From Aureitalea sp. L0-47 (GTDB taxonomy: Bacteria; Bacteroidota; Bacteroidia; Flavobacteriales; Flavobacteriaceae), in the NCBI RefSeq assembly GCF_026126405.1, contig NZ_JAFMTQ010000001.1, forward strand, positions 258,610-322,609: a stretch of DNA of 64,000 bases, in the 5' to 3' direction. Position 1 is the first letter of the stretch, and each line of letters begins with the position of its first letter. Shown one piece after another: positions 15,608-24,315 of the stretch. Position numbers and translations under genes: made by a program. The notes beneath the pieces were generated by a model. It searched no databases and was not told the origin of the DNA. It worked only from the letters and a program-made list of their open reading frames with translations.

Positions 15608-16947
15608 TGAGTACAATACTGATAAAAAATACGAACATCGTCAACGAAGGAACCATTACTCAGGGCGATGTACTGATAGAAAAAGATATCATCGCAGAAG
15701 TTGGGGGTAGTATTAGTGTAAAATCTGCAGACACTAAAGTAATTGAAGCCGATGGTCAATATCTGTTGCCCGGTATGATCGATGACCAGGTGCATTTCAG
15801 GGAACCCGGACTTACCCATAAAGCTACTATTGAAACTGAATCCAAAGCTGCGGTAGCGGGTGGGATCACCACCTTTATTGAAATGCCCAATACCGTACCC
15901 CAGGCTACTACCATAGAGCTACTGGAAGAAAAATTTAGCAGGGCGGCAGAAACTTCCTGGGCCAACTATTCGTTTATGTTTGGCGGCACTAACGACAACC
16001 TCGAAGAGATCCTCAAAGTGGATAAGACCAAGGTTGCCGGATTGAAACTCTTTCTTGGATCATCTACTGGAAATATGCTGGTTGACGACCCGCAAGTGCT
16101 GGAAAAGATCTTTAGCAATACGGACCTCCTGATCTCCGTTCACTGTGAAGATGAAGCCACTATACGCAAGAACATGGCCGAATACAAAGAGAAATACGGG
16201 GATGATATTCCTATGGAGATGCACCCTAAAATAAGGAGCGAGGAAGCCTGCTATCTTTCTTCTTCCAACGCGATCAAACTCGCCAAGAAAACAGGAGCCA
16301 GGTTGCACGTTTTCCATCTTTCAACTAAAAAGGAAACGGCCCTGTTCGACAAGAAAAAACCTCTAAAGGATAAAAAGATCACTGCTGAAGTATGTATCCA
16401 TCACTTGTGGTTTTCTGAAGAAGACTATCTGACCAAAGGTTCACATATTAAGTGGAACCCGTCGGTGAAAACAGCTGCAGACCGAAAAGGTCTGTTGAAG
16501 GCTTTGAAAGACGGTCGGATTGATGTTATCGCCACAGATCACGCACCGCATACAATGGAAGAGAAGGCCCAGGTGTATACAAAAGCACCTTCCGGTGGAC
16601 CCCTTGTTCAACATGCACTGGTAGCTCTGTTTGAAATGTATCACAACGGCCTCCTGGATATTGAAACCATTGTTCAGAAAACAGCCCACAACCCGGCCAT
16701 TCTATTCGAGATAAAGGATCGGGGTTATATCAGGGAGGGATACAAGGCAGATCTTGTACTTGTAGATACCAACGCACCATGGACCGTGTCTAAAAGTAAT
16801 ATACTGTACAAATGTGGCTGGTCTCCTTTTGAAGGCAGATCGTTCCGTTCACGAGTGACACATACTTTTATAAATGGAACCCTGGCTTATGAGAATCTGA
16901 AGTTCCCAAATCGAACAAGAGGAGAACGAATTACCTTTAACCGTTGA
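15607..16947 (+). CDS. pyrC: dihydroorotase
   Basis: A 446-residue amidohydrolase of the multifunctional/class I type, forming dihydroorotate from carbamoyl aspartate in pyrimidine synthesis. The metal-site region reads DDQVHFREPG, so the first histidine of the usual HxH pair is Q61 while H63 is kept. GLKLFLGSSTG holds the candidate carbamylated lysine, and IATDHAPHTMEEK the aspartate and final histidines. The missing histidine matches what I recall of other flavobacterial DHOases and may mean altered metal content. It is coupled to the glycosyltransferase upstream and the DUF4296 gene downstream by one-base TGATG overlaps. Confidence 0.9.
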   Translation: MSTILIKNTNIVNEGTITQGDVLIEKDIIAEVGGSISVKSADTKVIEADGQYLLPGMIDDQVHFREPGLTHKATIETESKAAVAGGITTFIEMPNTVPQATTIELLEEKFSRAAETSWANYSFMFGGTNDNLEEILKVDKTKVAGLKLFLGSSTGNMLVDDPQVLEKIFSNTDLLISVHCEDEATIRKNMAEYKEKYGDDIPMEMHPKIRSEEACYLSSSNAIKLAKKTGARLHVFHLSTKKETALFDKKKPLKDKKITAEVCIHHLWFSEEDYLTKGSHIKWNPSVKTAADRKGLLKALKDGRIDVIATDHAPHTMEEKAQVYTKAPSGGPLVQHALVALFEMYHNGLLDIETIVQKTAHNPAILFEIKDRGYIREGYKADLVLVDTNAPWTVSKSNILYKCGWSPFEGRSFRSRVTHTFINGTLAYENLKFPNRTRGERITFNR

Positions 16948-17366
16948 TGCGAAGATTACTAGTTGTCATATTGTTGCTAGCCCTTGGATGCCAGAGCGTA
17001 GAGAAGCCGGAAATGCCGGAAGATCTCATTGCCCGCGATGTGATGATCGATATTCTTACTGATGCCTACCTCAGTAATGCCGCGAAAAGTGTAAACAACA
17101 AGATCATCCGACAGCGAGGAATCAAACTGGATTCCTTCATCTACAGGAAATATCAAATAGACAGTGTGCAGTTTGTCCGAAGCCATGCCTGGTATAATTC
17201 TGATCTGAGTACGTACGAGGGAATGTTTGTCGAGATCGAAACGCGATTGGCAAATATGGCAAAAGAGCTTGATAGTGTTAATTTTCCGAAGAAAAATCCT
17301 ATTCAGAGAAAACAAGACAGTATTCGTAAGGCGAAAGGACTTATTGAACCCGCCGAATCAAACTAA
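16947..17366 (+). CDS. DUF4296 family lipoprotein
   Basis: 139 residues. The start is MRRLLVVILLLALGC, a lipoprotein signal peptide whose Cys follows LALG. The mature part is alpha-helical and charged, with the DUF4296 pattern (ARDVMIDILTDAYLSNAA, then FIYRKYQIDSVQFVRSHAWYNSD). The family is confined to Bacteroidota and has no known function. I use the ATG at 16947, which overlaps the dihydroorotase stop, instead of the adjacent TTG. Its stop abuts the stop of the convergent epimerase gene. Confidence 0.85.
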   Translation: MRRLLVVILLLALGCQSVEKPEMPEDLIARDVMIDILTDAYLSNAAKSVNNKIIRQRGIKLDSFIYRKYQIDSVQFVRSHAWYNSDLSTYEGMFVEIETRLANMAKELDSVNFPKKNPIQRKQDSIRKAKGLIEPAESN

Positions 17367-18371
17367 TTATTTCTTCCTGAAATTAACTCCAACACGTTCA
17401 ATGGTTTCTGAAGCAGGAGTGTATTGAAAGTTGAGGTGTTCTGTGACCTTTGATCCATCGTAGAACGAAACATTATACATCGAATTCACCGTAGCTTTCA
17501 GGAGCTTTCGGCGTGCCCCTGTTAGTTTCGAATTCAGCCAGTCCAGTTTACGAAGTAAATTGAGCTTCCATTTTGCAACCAATTTGGTTGGAGCTGGAGC
17601 ACCCACTGCATTAGCGATGGAGGACATCATTTCTTTGTAATGTAAATTTTCACTGGCAAGGATATATTGCTCATTACATATGTCACTTTCCATCAACTGC
17701 ATCATCACGTGAACAACATCCTGTACATCCACTATGGCAACACCTCCTGAAGTATAGTATTTGTTCCCTCGGGCCGCCATTTTTACAATGGCACCACTTC
17801 CAGAATTCCAGTATCCGGAGCCGAGTATTACAGCCGGATTTACGATCACGGCTTCCAGCCCTTCCTGGGTGCCACGCCATACTTCCATTTCGGCCCCGTA
17901 TTTTGTAATTGCATAGACATTATTGTCTTCTTCCGGGTTCCAGGCAGTCTTTTCCGAGATAAGTGAACCATCCAGGGTTGAACCTAAGGTAGCTATCGAA
18001 CTTACATGGCAAAGCTTCTGTATATCGTGTTTAAGGCACATGTTTACCACGTTTGCGGTTCCTTCAACATTGGCTTTTTTTAATTTCTGAAAATGCCTGG
18101 GATGAAAACTGATGTAAGCAGCCGAGTGATAGACTTGGGTCACTCCCTGGAATGCATCTTCCAGTGCAGGGATGTCTGTAATATTGGCTTCCACCCATTC
18201 GATCTTATTGTAGAGAGCGTCGGAATCCTCGGTGTAATAACCGAAAACGTTACGAACGGCATCCAGGTTGCTGTTCCTGCGATGCGTTGCACGAACAGAA
18301 AAGCCTTTCTTCAGAAGAAAATAAAGCAAATGGGATCCTACTAAGCCAGTGCCACCGGTAACTAAAACCAT
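17367..18371 (-). CDS. NAD-dependent epimerase/dehydratase (extended SDR)
   Basis: 334 residues with the N-terminal nucleotide-binding glycines GGTGLVGSH (from residue 6), the VYHSAAYISF strand, the SSIATLG catalytic Ser region and the YAITKYGAE motif giving the YxxxK pair. The fold matches extended SDRs such as dihydroflavonol-reductase-like proteins. Which nucleotide sugar, sterol-like or aldehyde substrate it uses cannot be read here. It is monocistronic and convergent with the DUF4296 gene; tyrS runs divergently from it. Confidence 0.88.
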   Translation of the reverse strand: MVLVTGGTGLVGSHLLYFLLKKGFSVRATHRRNSNLDAVRNVFGYYTEDSDALYNKIEWVEANITDIPALEDAFQGVTQVYHSAAYISFHPRHFQKLKKANVEGTANVVNMCLKHDIQKLCHVSSIATLGSTLDGSLISEKTAWNPEEDNNVYAITKYGAEMEVWRGTQEGLEAVIVNPAVILGSGYWNSGSGAIVKMAARGNKYYTSGGVAIVDVQDVVHVMMQLMESDICNEQYILASENLHYKEMMSSIANAVGAPAPTKLVAKWKLNLLRKLDWLNSKLTGARRKLLKATVNSMYNVSFYDGSKVTEHLNFQYTPASETIERVGVNFRKK

Positions 18372-18425
18372 CGTATAAAAATAGTCTTTTTTAAAGTATT
18401 CTTTTCTCCTTTTAGGGGTTCAGGT

Positions 18426-18433
18426 TATATTTG
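18426..18433 (+). promoter_or_regulatory. candidate -7 promoter box (TATATTTG) for tyrS
   Basis: A perfect TAnnTTTG match, 15 bp before the tyrS ATG; the -33 region is not convincing. Confidence 0.5.
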
Positions 18434-18448
18434 CTGAAATTGTAGAAA

Positions 18449-19747
18449 ATGGCGCTGAAAAACTTTGTTGAAGAACTCACCTGGAGGGGCATGATCCACG
18501 ATGCCATGCCGGATACGGAGGAACACCTGATGGAACAAATGCGAGCTGCTTATATTGGTTTCGACCCAACAGCCGATTCGTTACACATCGGTAACCTTGT
18601 ACCGATAATGATGCTCGCCTTTTTTCAGCGATGTGGGCATAAACCTGTGGCCCTGGTTGGAGGTGCAACCGGAATGATAGGTGATCCGTCGGGGAAGTCT
18701 TCAGAAAGAAACCTGCTTAACGAAGAGACGCTTCAGCATAATCAGGAATGTGTTAGGAAACAGCTATCCCAGTTTCTCGATTTTAGTTCGGGAGAGGCCA
18801 ACGAGGCAGTGATGGTGAACAACTACGACTGGATGAAGGAATTCAGCTTCCTGGATTTCATCAGGGATGTTGGAAAGCACATTACGGTGAATTATATGAT
18901 GGCCAAAGACTCGGTGAAGAACCGAATTACCGGTGAGGAAACCGAAGGTATGTCGTTCACTGAATTCACCTACCAATTGGTGCAGGGCTATGACTTTCTT
19001 CACTTGTTCAAGCATCAGGGTTGTACGTTGCAAATGGGAGGAAGCGACCAGTGGGGAAATATCACCACCGGAACAGAATTGATCCGCAGGATCGGGGGTG
19101 GAAAGGGATATGCACTTACCTGTCCACTCATCACCAAAAGTGACGGCAGCAAATTCGGAAAAAGTGAAGGAGGCAATGTATGGCTGGACGCCAAACGAAC
19201 ATCGCCCTATAAATTCTACCAGTACTGGTTAAATACCAGTGATGAAGATGCGGAGAAATACATCAGGATCTTTACTTTCCTGGACAAGGATACTATCGAA
19301 ACGCTTGTTGCAGAACACAGAGAAGCACCTCATGCCCGTTCACTTCAGAAGCGACTTGCGAAAGAAGTGACAATAACCGTTCACAATGAGGTTGAATACG
19401 AGAATGCTGTAAAGGCTTCGGAGATCCTTTTTGGGCGATCCACGTCTGATGACCTCAAGTCTCTGGATGAAGCTACTTTTCTGGATGTATTCGACGGAGT
19501 ACCACAGGCAGAGATTTCAGAAGGGGAAATTCAGGAAGGACTTCATATCATAGCCGCCTTGGCCGAAAAAAGCGGATTCCTGAAATCAAACGGAGAAGCC
19601 AGGCGAGCATTGAAAGAAAACTCTATTTCGGTAAATAAGGAAAAAGTTTCGGATGCTTATACCATTGGGAAAAGCGATCTCATCAACAACAAATTCGTAC
19701 TGCTGCAGCGAGGTAAAAAGAATTACTTCATCCTCAAATTGGTCTGA
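18449..19747 (+). CDS. tyrS: tyrosyl-tRNA synthetase
   Basis: A 432-residue class I synthetase charging tRNA-Tyr. The N-terminal catalytic domain has [18 protein letters not shown] (HIGH variant HIGN) and [11 protein letters not shown], the tyrosine and AMP-binding stretch. The second signature is KFGKS, within [16 protein letters not shown]. The C-terminal 80 residues form the S4 RNA-binding domain ([20 protein letters not shown]). Length is typical. It is a single gene with its own promoter box and a downstream hairpin. No T-box is expected or seen. Confidence 0.97.
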   Translation: MALKNFVEELTWRGMIHDAMPDTEEHLMEQMRAAYIGFDPTADSLHIGNLVPIMMLAFFQRCGHKPVALVGGATGMIGDPSGKSSERNLLNEETLQHNQECVRKQLSQFLDFSSGEANEAVMVNNYDWMKEFSFLDFIRDVGKHITVNYMMAKDSVKNRITGEETEGMSFTEFTYQLVQGYDFLHLFKHQGCTLQMGGSDQWGNITTGTELIRRIGGGKGYALTCPLITKSDGSKFGKSEGGNVWLDAKRTSPYKFYQYWLNTSDEDAEKYIRIFTFLDKDTIETLVAEHREAPHARSLQKRLAKEVTITVHNEVEYENAVKASEILFGRSTSDDLKSLDEATFLDVFDGVPQAEISEGEIQEGLHIIAALAEKSGFLKSNGEARRALKENSISVNKEKVSDAYTIGKSDLINNKFVLLQRGKKNYFILKLV

Positions 19748-19754
19748 AAATATA

Positions 19755-19785
19755 GAAGCCCTGCAGTAAGTCACTACAGGGCTTC
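19755..19785 (+). terminator. hairpin downstream of tyrS
   Basis: A nine-base stem, GAAGCCCTG (19755-19763) / CAGGGCTTC (19777-19785). No T-run follows, so it is an RNA 3'-end hairpin or a weak terminator. Confidence 0.6.
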
Positions 19786-19876
19786 AAAATTAACTAACCA
19801 ACCAATTATGAATCTATCTTTAACATAGCTTCATCATCGTATCTATAAGTCGGATATTATTCCAATTCATTACACC

Positions 19877-20395
19877 TTATTGCAAATAATTTGTTAATTC
19901 AGGGTAAGGGATCAAAGCGCTTATAAGAAGTGCGATGCTGTCCTTTACAATAATGGTGATACTTAAAAGTATGGCCACCACAAGGATTGATATGGAAACA
20001 TTGTTTTCCCTGATCTCGTTGAACTCGTCAATTCGTCTTGTAAGTATTGAAAACAGCAGGAAAACGGAGGCATTGATAAAGATCGCCATCACAAATCCTA
20101 TACCCAGATACAGGCCTGAATAGGAGACGATGGTCATGGTGTCTATCGCTTCTGTTTGCGTGGTGCTAAGGCGTATTACGTTGGTTATTGAAGGCAGTAT
20201 TTCACTAAGTATAAGCCCTATGGAAAGCACTATTCCTGAAGTGAAAATGGTGAAGGCCATATTGTCCCCGCGCAAGGTGGTGCTTCTAAAGAAGAGCAAC
20301 TTCAGGATCTTAAAGGAAACGAAGATGATCGCCACCGAAACTCCGATTGATATAAGGATCTCAATAATTGCGAGTGTTAGTAATTTGCTGTTCAT
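19877..20395 (-). CDS. DUF350 family membrane protein
   Basis: 172 residues with four to five membrane segments. The GDNMAFTIFTSGIVLSIGLILSE stretch is the DUF350 core, and SGLYLGIGFVMAIFINASVFLLFSI follows. In other bacteria DUF350 proteins occur with PspA-type membrane stress modules, ATP-grasp peptide ligases or spermidine synthase-like proteins. Here the partner is a membrane-tethered transglutaminase-like protein starting 8 bp upstream in the same operon. The pairing suggests a membrane-surface stress or modification function, which is inference. Confidence 0.75.
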   Translation of the reverse strand: MNSKLLTLAIIEILISIGVSVAIIFVSFKILKLLFFRSTTLRGDNMAFTIFTSGIVLSIGLILSEILPSITNVIRLSTTQTEAIDTMTIVSYSGLYLGIGFVMAIFINASVFLLFSILTRRIDEFNEIRENNVSISILVVAILLSITIIVKDSIALLISALIPYPELTNYLQ

Positions 20396-20402
20396 AGTTC
20401 TG

Positions 20403-21437
20403 TTATTTGCTGGTTAGGACAACGTCCCAATAGGAGATATCGTTGTAGGTGGCAGGAAGATTCCCAGCCGAATAGTATTTTGCCGTGGTTTCCCACAGTA
20501 TGTATTCTTTTCCGTTATAGATCTTAGAATAGCCAGATCCTGGTAGGTTGATCCCAAGGATGGAATGCCTGTAGAATTCGCTATTCAGTATGGCAACGTC
20601 GTAGTTAAATGCTTTCAGTACAGAATAGATCATCACCGTTCGTGTGTCGCAATCTCCTTTGAGGTTTCGCATAAACGACACCGGGTTTTGAATTCCATAC
20701 GAAACATTCCCAATACAGCACTCCGGGCAGTCTTCCAGGAGGTTTCTGATGTCGTACTCATAGTTGTTAGGATCTTCACATTCACTTTGAAATACAAACG
20801 AATACGGTATATCCTGGATGCAGGTCACCACCATCTCGGCAAACTCCATTTTGTTCAATCGTTCTTCCTTTTGAATGGTTTTAAAATTTTCTATGATGAT
20901 ATCGAGGGCCGGGCGGTCTGTACGTTCAATATAGTCGTAGAGGTCTCCCCAGAAATTCCTACTGGATGCAGGACTATACCTGTCTATATGATCTCTTAAT
21001 CTCCGATAATCATCCACGCGGACGGCTAGGGTAGCTCTGAAATCATTTCCGAAGTTATCTCTCCATACCCTGTTTGCCGCGAATACCTCAATGGAATCTC
21101 CCTCTTCTTGTCGGTAGGTTTTATAAACTGCTTCCTCTTCCTTAAAAGTCGAACTCGTGGGATCGTATTCTATGGTGTCGAATAAGAAATTGATGAGGGC
21201 ACTGAATACACCAATGACAAAGAGGGCTACCACAATACTGCCGATCACACTGCTCAGTTTCGGCTTGCCAACAAGTTTGAAAGCTATAAAAATTGAACCG
21301 GCTACCGAGATGAATAGGGTAATTAGCACTGGCAGATCCAGGGATATGGTTATTACACCGAAGGACACCACCAACACAATGAACATAACCACCACCCAAA
21401 GGCAGCCATTCGCGTTTTTTTTTGGTGATAAATTCAT
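20403..21437 (-). CDS. membrane-anchored transglutaminase-like cysteine peptidase fold protein
   Basis: 344 residues. Two or three N-terminal membrane spans (about 12-75 and 80-105) are followed by a soluble domain. In that domain, LKGDCDTRTVMIYSVLKAFNYDVAIL supplies the nucleophilic Cys in a transglutaminase-core context, YRHSILGINLP the His, and KEYILWETT an acidic residue. The order Cys-His-Asp/Glu and the GDCDTR motif fit the transglutaminase/protease superfamily. The preceding RLNKMEFAEMVVTCIQDIPYSF resembles the helix before the Cys loop. It lies between the LuxE-like gene (one-base overlap) and DUF350. The substrate is unknown. Confidence 0.7.
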   Translation of the reverse strand: MNLSPKKNANGCLWVVVMFIVLVVSFGVITISLDLPVLITLFISVAGSIFIAFKLVGKPKLSSVIGSIVVALFVIGVFSALINFLFDTIEYDPTSSTFKEEEAVYKTYRQEEGDSIEVFAANRVWRDNFGNDFRATLAVRVDDYRRLRDHIDRYSPASSRNFWGDLYDYIERTDRPALDIIIENFKTIQKEERLNKMEFAEMVVTCIQDIPYSFVFQSECEDPNNYEYDIRNLLEDCPECCIGNVSYGIQNPVSFMRNLKGDCDTRTVMIYSVLKAFNYDVAILNSEFYRHSILGINLPGSGYSKIYNGKEYILWETTAKYYSAGNLPATYNDISYWDVVLTSK

Positions 21438-22411
21438 TAAAGTGCCATTAAATTACAACCTCGAATGTCGCTGGTATCAAATCTACCTAAAATTTCAAAA
21501 TTTCCATCTGTATTCATTTTGCCAAGATCCTGGGTTGCAATGAATGAACAGGAATACTGATTTGCCAGGTCGATCACGTTAATTCCTCCCGTCTTTCCTT
21601 CAATATAGGTGAAGGGGTCTTCAGGATCACGGGTGAGTACCTTCATCCAGGGTGGGCAGGAAAACACACCATCGCCTTTGCTGTAGGCCTGGGAAAGTAA
21701 TTCGGTCATGCCGTATTCACTGTGGATAGTATCGAGTCCGAAGCCTTTTTTTAGTATGCTGTGTAGTTCTTCACGTATTATTTCTTTTCGCCTGCCTTTC
21801 ATACCCCCGGTTTCCATAACAACAGTGTTTCGAAGGTTGAACTTGTGTTTTTCAACCAGGTTTAGTAGTGCAAATGACACACCTATTAGCAGTGTCTTTG
21901 TTTCTGAAGCTTCCAGTTCAGAGAGGGTAGCGGCCAGTTTGACGAGATCATCGAGATAGAACCCGCTTTGGGCATGTTCACTGGCTTCGATGAGGTGATC
22001 TACCATGTATACCAGGGAGGATCCCTTTCGTTCGAGGTAGGAGGGAAGTAGTGCAAGGATGGCATATTCTGAAGGTTGGCCGTAATTTCTTCGGAAGCCC
22101 GACATGAAGCTTTGTCGGTAGAGTTCGGTATGGGCGACAAAATGTTTAGCCGGTGTGCTGCCGGTTGTTCCGCTGCTGCTAAAGGTGATTTGTGGTTCAA
22201 GTTCCCTTGCCAGCACCCTTTCCGAAGTAAAGAATTGTATAGGCAGAAAAGGAATGTCTTTAACTTCTTTTATTGCTGAAACATCTGTTTTTATCGCATC
22301 ACAGAAGTTTCGGTAGATAGCAACATTATCGTACTGGTACCGAAAAGTTTCGAGTGCCTTTCTTTCGAAAGCTTCAGGTGAGGTTATAGAAAAAATTGCA
22401 TCGTAATCCAT
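21437..22411 (-). CDS. LuxE/PaaK-like acyl-protein synthetase
   Basis: 324 residues of the LuxE acyl-protein synthetase fold, an ANL-type adenylating superfamily. The ITFSSSGTTGSTPAKHFV stretch is the P-loop-like AMP-binding motif, VVMETGGMKGRRKE and IHSEYGMTELLSQAY the later adenylation motifs, and IATQDLGKMNTDGNFEILGR the terminal motif. Such proteins activate a fatty or aryl acid and transfer it to a thiol. In flavobacteria they are single genes of unknown substrate. There is no lux or aryl-polyene cluster here. It is the first gene of an operon with the transglutaminase-like and DUF350 genes. Confidence 0.8.
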   Translation of the reverse strand: MDYDAIFSITSPEAFERKALETFRYQYDNVAIYRNFCDAIKTDVSAIKEVKDIPFLPIQFFTSERVLARELEPQITFSSSGTTGSTPAKHFVAHTELYRQSFMSGFRRNYGQPSEYAILALLPSYLERKGSSLVYMVDHLIEASEHAQSGFYLDDLVKLAATLSELEASETKTLLIGVSFALLNLVEKHKFNLRNTVVMETGGMKGRRKEIIREELHSILKKGFGLDTIHSEYGMTELLSQAYSKGDGVFSCPPWMKVLTRDPEDPFTYIEGKTGGINVIDLANQYSCSFIATQDLGKMNTDGNFEILGRFDTSDIRGCNLMAL

Positions 22412-22588
22412 TGCGGCTTTCAGGAAACATCAATCAAAAATACACAATTAAAACACTAACTTGCACCCGATTCTGTGTTCGATAGGAGACAATAAATTCA
22501 TGTTACCGAATTGTTATCAATTCTCGACATTATCTTAAAAAATTGAATTAATAGTATCTTTAGCTTTTAATAAAGTTTCATTCATAAA

Positions 22589-23272
22589 ATGAAAAAAAGA
22601 GACACACGAATTTTACTTGTAGATGATGAGCCGGATATCCTCGAGATCATTGGTTATAATCTTTCTTCGGAAGGGTACCAGATCATTACTGCGGAAAATG
22701 GTGTAGAAGCAATAGCAAAGGCAAAAAAGCAAAAGCCACATCTTATTATCCTGGATGTAATGATGCCAGAAATGGATGGCATTGAGGCCTGCGAAAAGAT
22801 CAGGGGGATCCCGGAACTCTCCGAAACCGTAATCACTTTTTTAACTGCAAGAGGAGAAGATTACTCACAGGTGGCAGGCTTTGAGGCTGGCGCCGACGAT
22901 TACATTACCAAACCTATAAAGCCGAAAGTCCTTATCAGTAAGGTGAAGGCCTTGTTACGCCGATTTAAACAAACTTCCGAAGAGGATAGTTTGATGAAAA
23001 TTGGTAACTTGACCATCAACAGGGAAGAGTACAAGATCCTGAAAGGAAAACAGGAGATCATCTTACCTAGAAAGGAATTCGAATTACTGGCCCTTTTGGC
23101 CTCCAAACCCGGAAAAGTATTTAAACGAGAAGATATTCTTGACCGTGTATGGGGAAATGAAGTTGTAGTAGGCGGAAGAACCATCGATGTGCACATTAGA
23201 AAGCTGCGTGAGAAGATAGGTGACGAACGTTTTAAAACCGTAAAAGGGGTTGGTTACAAGTTTGTGTCGTAA
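22589..23272 (+). CDS. OmpR/PhoB-family response regulator
   Basis: 227 residues. The receiver domain (1-120) has the acidic pair D12/D13, the phosphoacceptor D56 in LIILDVMMPEMDG, and the switch lysine in DDYITKPIKPK. The C-terminal winged helix (about 135-227) ends EKIGDERFKTVKGVGYKFV as in PhoB-type DNA-binding domains. It overlaps its cognate kinase by one base. By order and type this is the PhoB/PhoR-like pair common in Bacteroidota, but phosphate control is inferred. No phosphate genes adjoin. Confidence 0.93.
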   Translation: MKKRDTRILLVDDEPDILEIIGYNLSSEGYQIITAENGVEAIAKAKKQKPHLIILDVMMPEMDGIEACEKIRGIPELSETVITFLTARGEDYSQVAGFEAGADDYITKPIKPKVLISKVKALLRRFKQTSEEDSLMKIGNLTINREEYKILKGKQEIILPRKEFELLALLASKPGKVFKREDILDRVWGNEVVVGGRTIDVHIRKLREKIGDERFKTVKGVGYKFVS

Positions 23273-24315
23273 TGTCCACCAGTTTTAAGAAGACGTATAA
23301 GTTCGCCGGATATACTTCCGCGGCGATTACAATTATACTAACACTCGCTCTGGCTGTTTTTTTTTATCTGACAGGGTCACTTAACTATTTGTTCCTGGCG
23401 GGAATGGCAGTGGGACTCTATGTCCTTTGCTTCTTCATTATTCAATACAGGGTAGAGCGCTATATCTACAAGCGTGTTAAGAGGATATACGACGATGTGG
23501 CCTTGCTGGATGCATCTACTTTCAGTAAACAGCAGATCACTACCGATATGGAAACTCTTACCAAAGAGGTGGAAAGATTTGCACAGGACAAAAAACTGGA
23601 GATCGAAGCTTTGAAGATCCGGGAGAACTACCGAAAGGAATTTATAGGAAATATATCACATGAATTAAAAACACCTTTATTTACGGTGCAGGGCTATATT
23701 CTAACCCTGCTTGATGGTGCGATGAAGGACAAGAATGTTAGAAGGAAATACCTGGCAAACGCAAATAAGGGAGTAGAGCGGCTTATCTATATTGTGAAGG
23801 ACCTGGATATGATCACTAAACTCGAAGTGGGTGATCTCAATCTTTACATGGAGGACTTCAACATCATCGAGTTGGTTCAGAATGTATTCGATCTGCTGGA
23901 GATGAAAGCCGCCAAAAAAGAGATCGAACTTACCTTCGACAAGGAGTACAACAATAGTATACTTGTTAAAGCAGACAGGGAGCGCATTCAGCAGGTGTTA
24001 TCCAATCTTATCGTGAATTCGATCAAGTACGGGAGAAAAGGTGGAACTACTGAGGTAAGTATAGAAGACCTTATTCAGAATAAAGTAATTGTTCGGGTAA
24101 CCGATAATGGGGAAGGAATTGAAGAAGAGAATATCCCGCGTTTGTTCGAACGTTTTTTCCGGGTTGACAAAAGCGGTTCTCGTAAAGAAGGGGGGAGCGG
24201 TCTTGGCCTCGCTATCGTAAAACACATCATCGAAGCCCACAAGGAAAAGATCTATGTTGAAAGTCAGCTGGGCGTAGGTTCAGAGTTCTCTTTCACGCTC
24301 GAAAAGGTAAAATAG
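23272..24315 (+). CDS. sensor histidine kinase (PhoR-like)
   Basis: 347 residues. Two closely spaced N-terminal spans (about 12-57) leave almost no periplasmic domain. A charged linker follows, then the dimerisation domain with phosphoacceptor H130 in FIGNISHELKTPLFTVQGY. The ATP-binding domain shows NLIVNSIKYG (N box), VTDNGEGIEEENIPRLFERFFRVD (G1, F) and GGSGLGLAIVKHI (G2). The lack of a sensor domain suggests signal input through the membrane or a partner. The last 36 bp overlap the convergent glycosyltransferase gene on the opposite strand. Confidence 0.93.
   Translation: MSTSFKKTYKFAGYTSAAITIILTLALAVFFYLTGSLNYLFLAGMAVGLYVLCFFIIQYRVERYIYKRVKRIYDDVALLDASTFSKQQITTDMETLTKEVERFAQDKKLEIEALKIRENYRKEFIGNISHELKTPLFTVQGYILTLLDGAMKDKNVRRKYLANANKGVERLIYIVKDLDMITKLEVGDLNLYMEDFNIIELVQNVFDLLEMKAAKKEIELTFDKEYNNSILVKADRERIQQVLSNLIVNSIKYGRKGGTTEVSIEDLIQNKVIVRVTDNGEGIEEENIPRLFERFFRVDKSGSRKEGGSGLGLAIVKHIIEAHKEKIYVESQLGVGSEFSFTLEKVK

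Noticed and set aside
22508-22523. GAATTG/CAATTC inverted repeat upstream of the response regulator gene
   Set aside because: Six-base arms in AT-rich DNA are expected by chance. PhoB boxes are direct repeats, and none was found.
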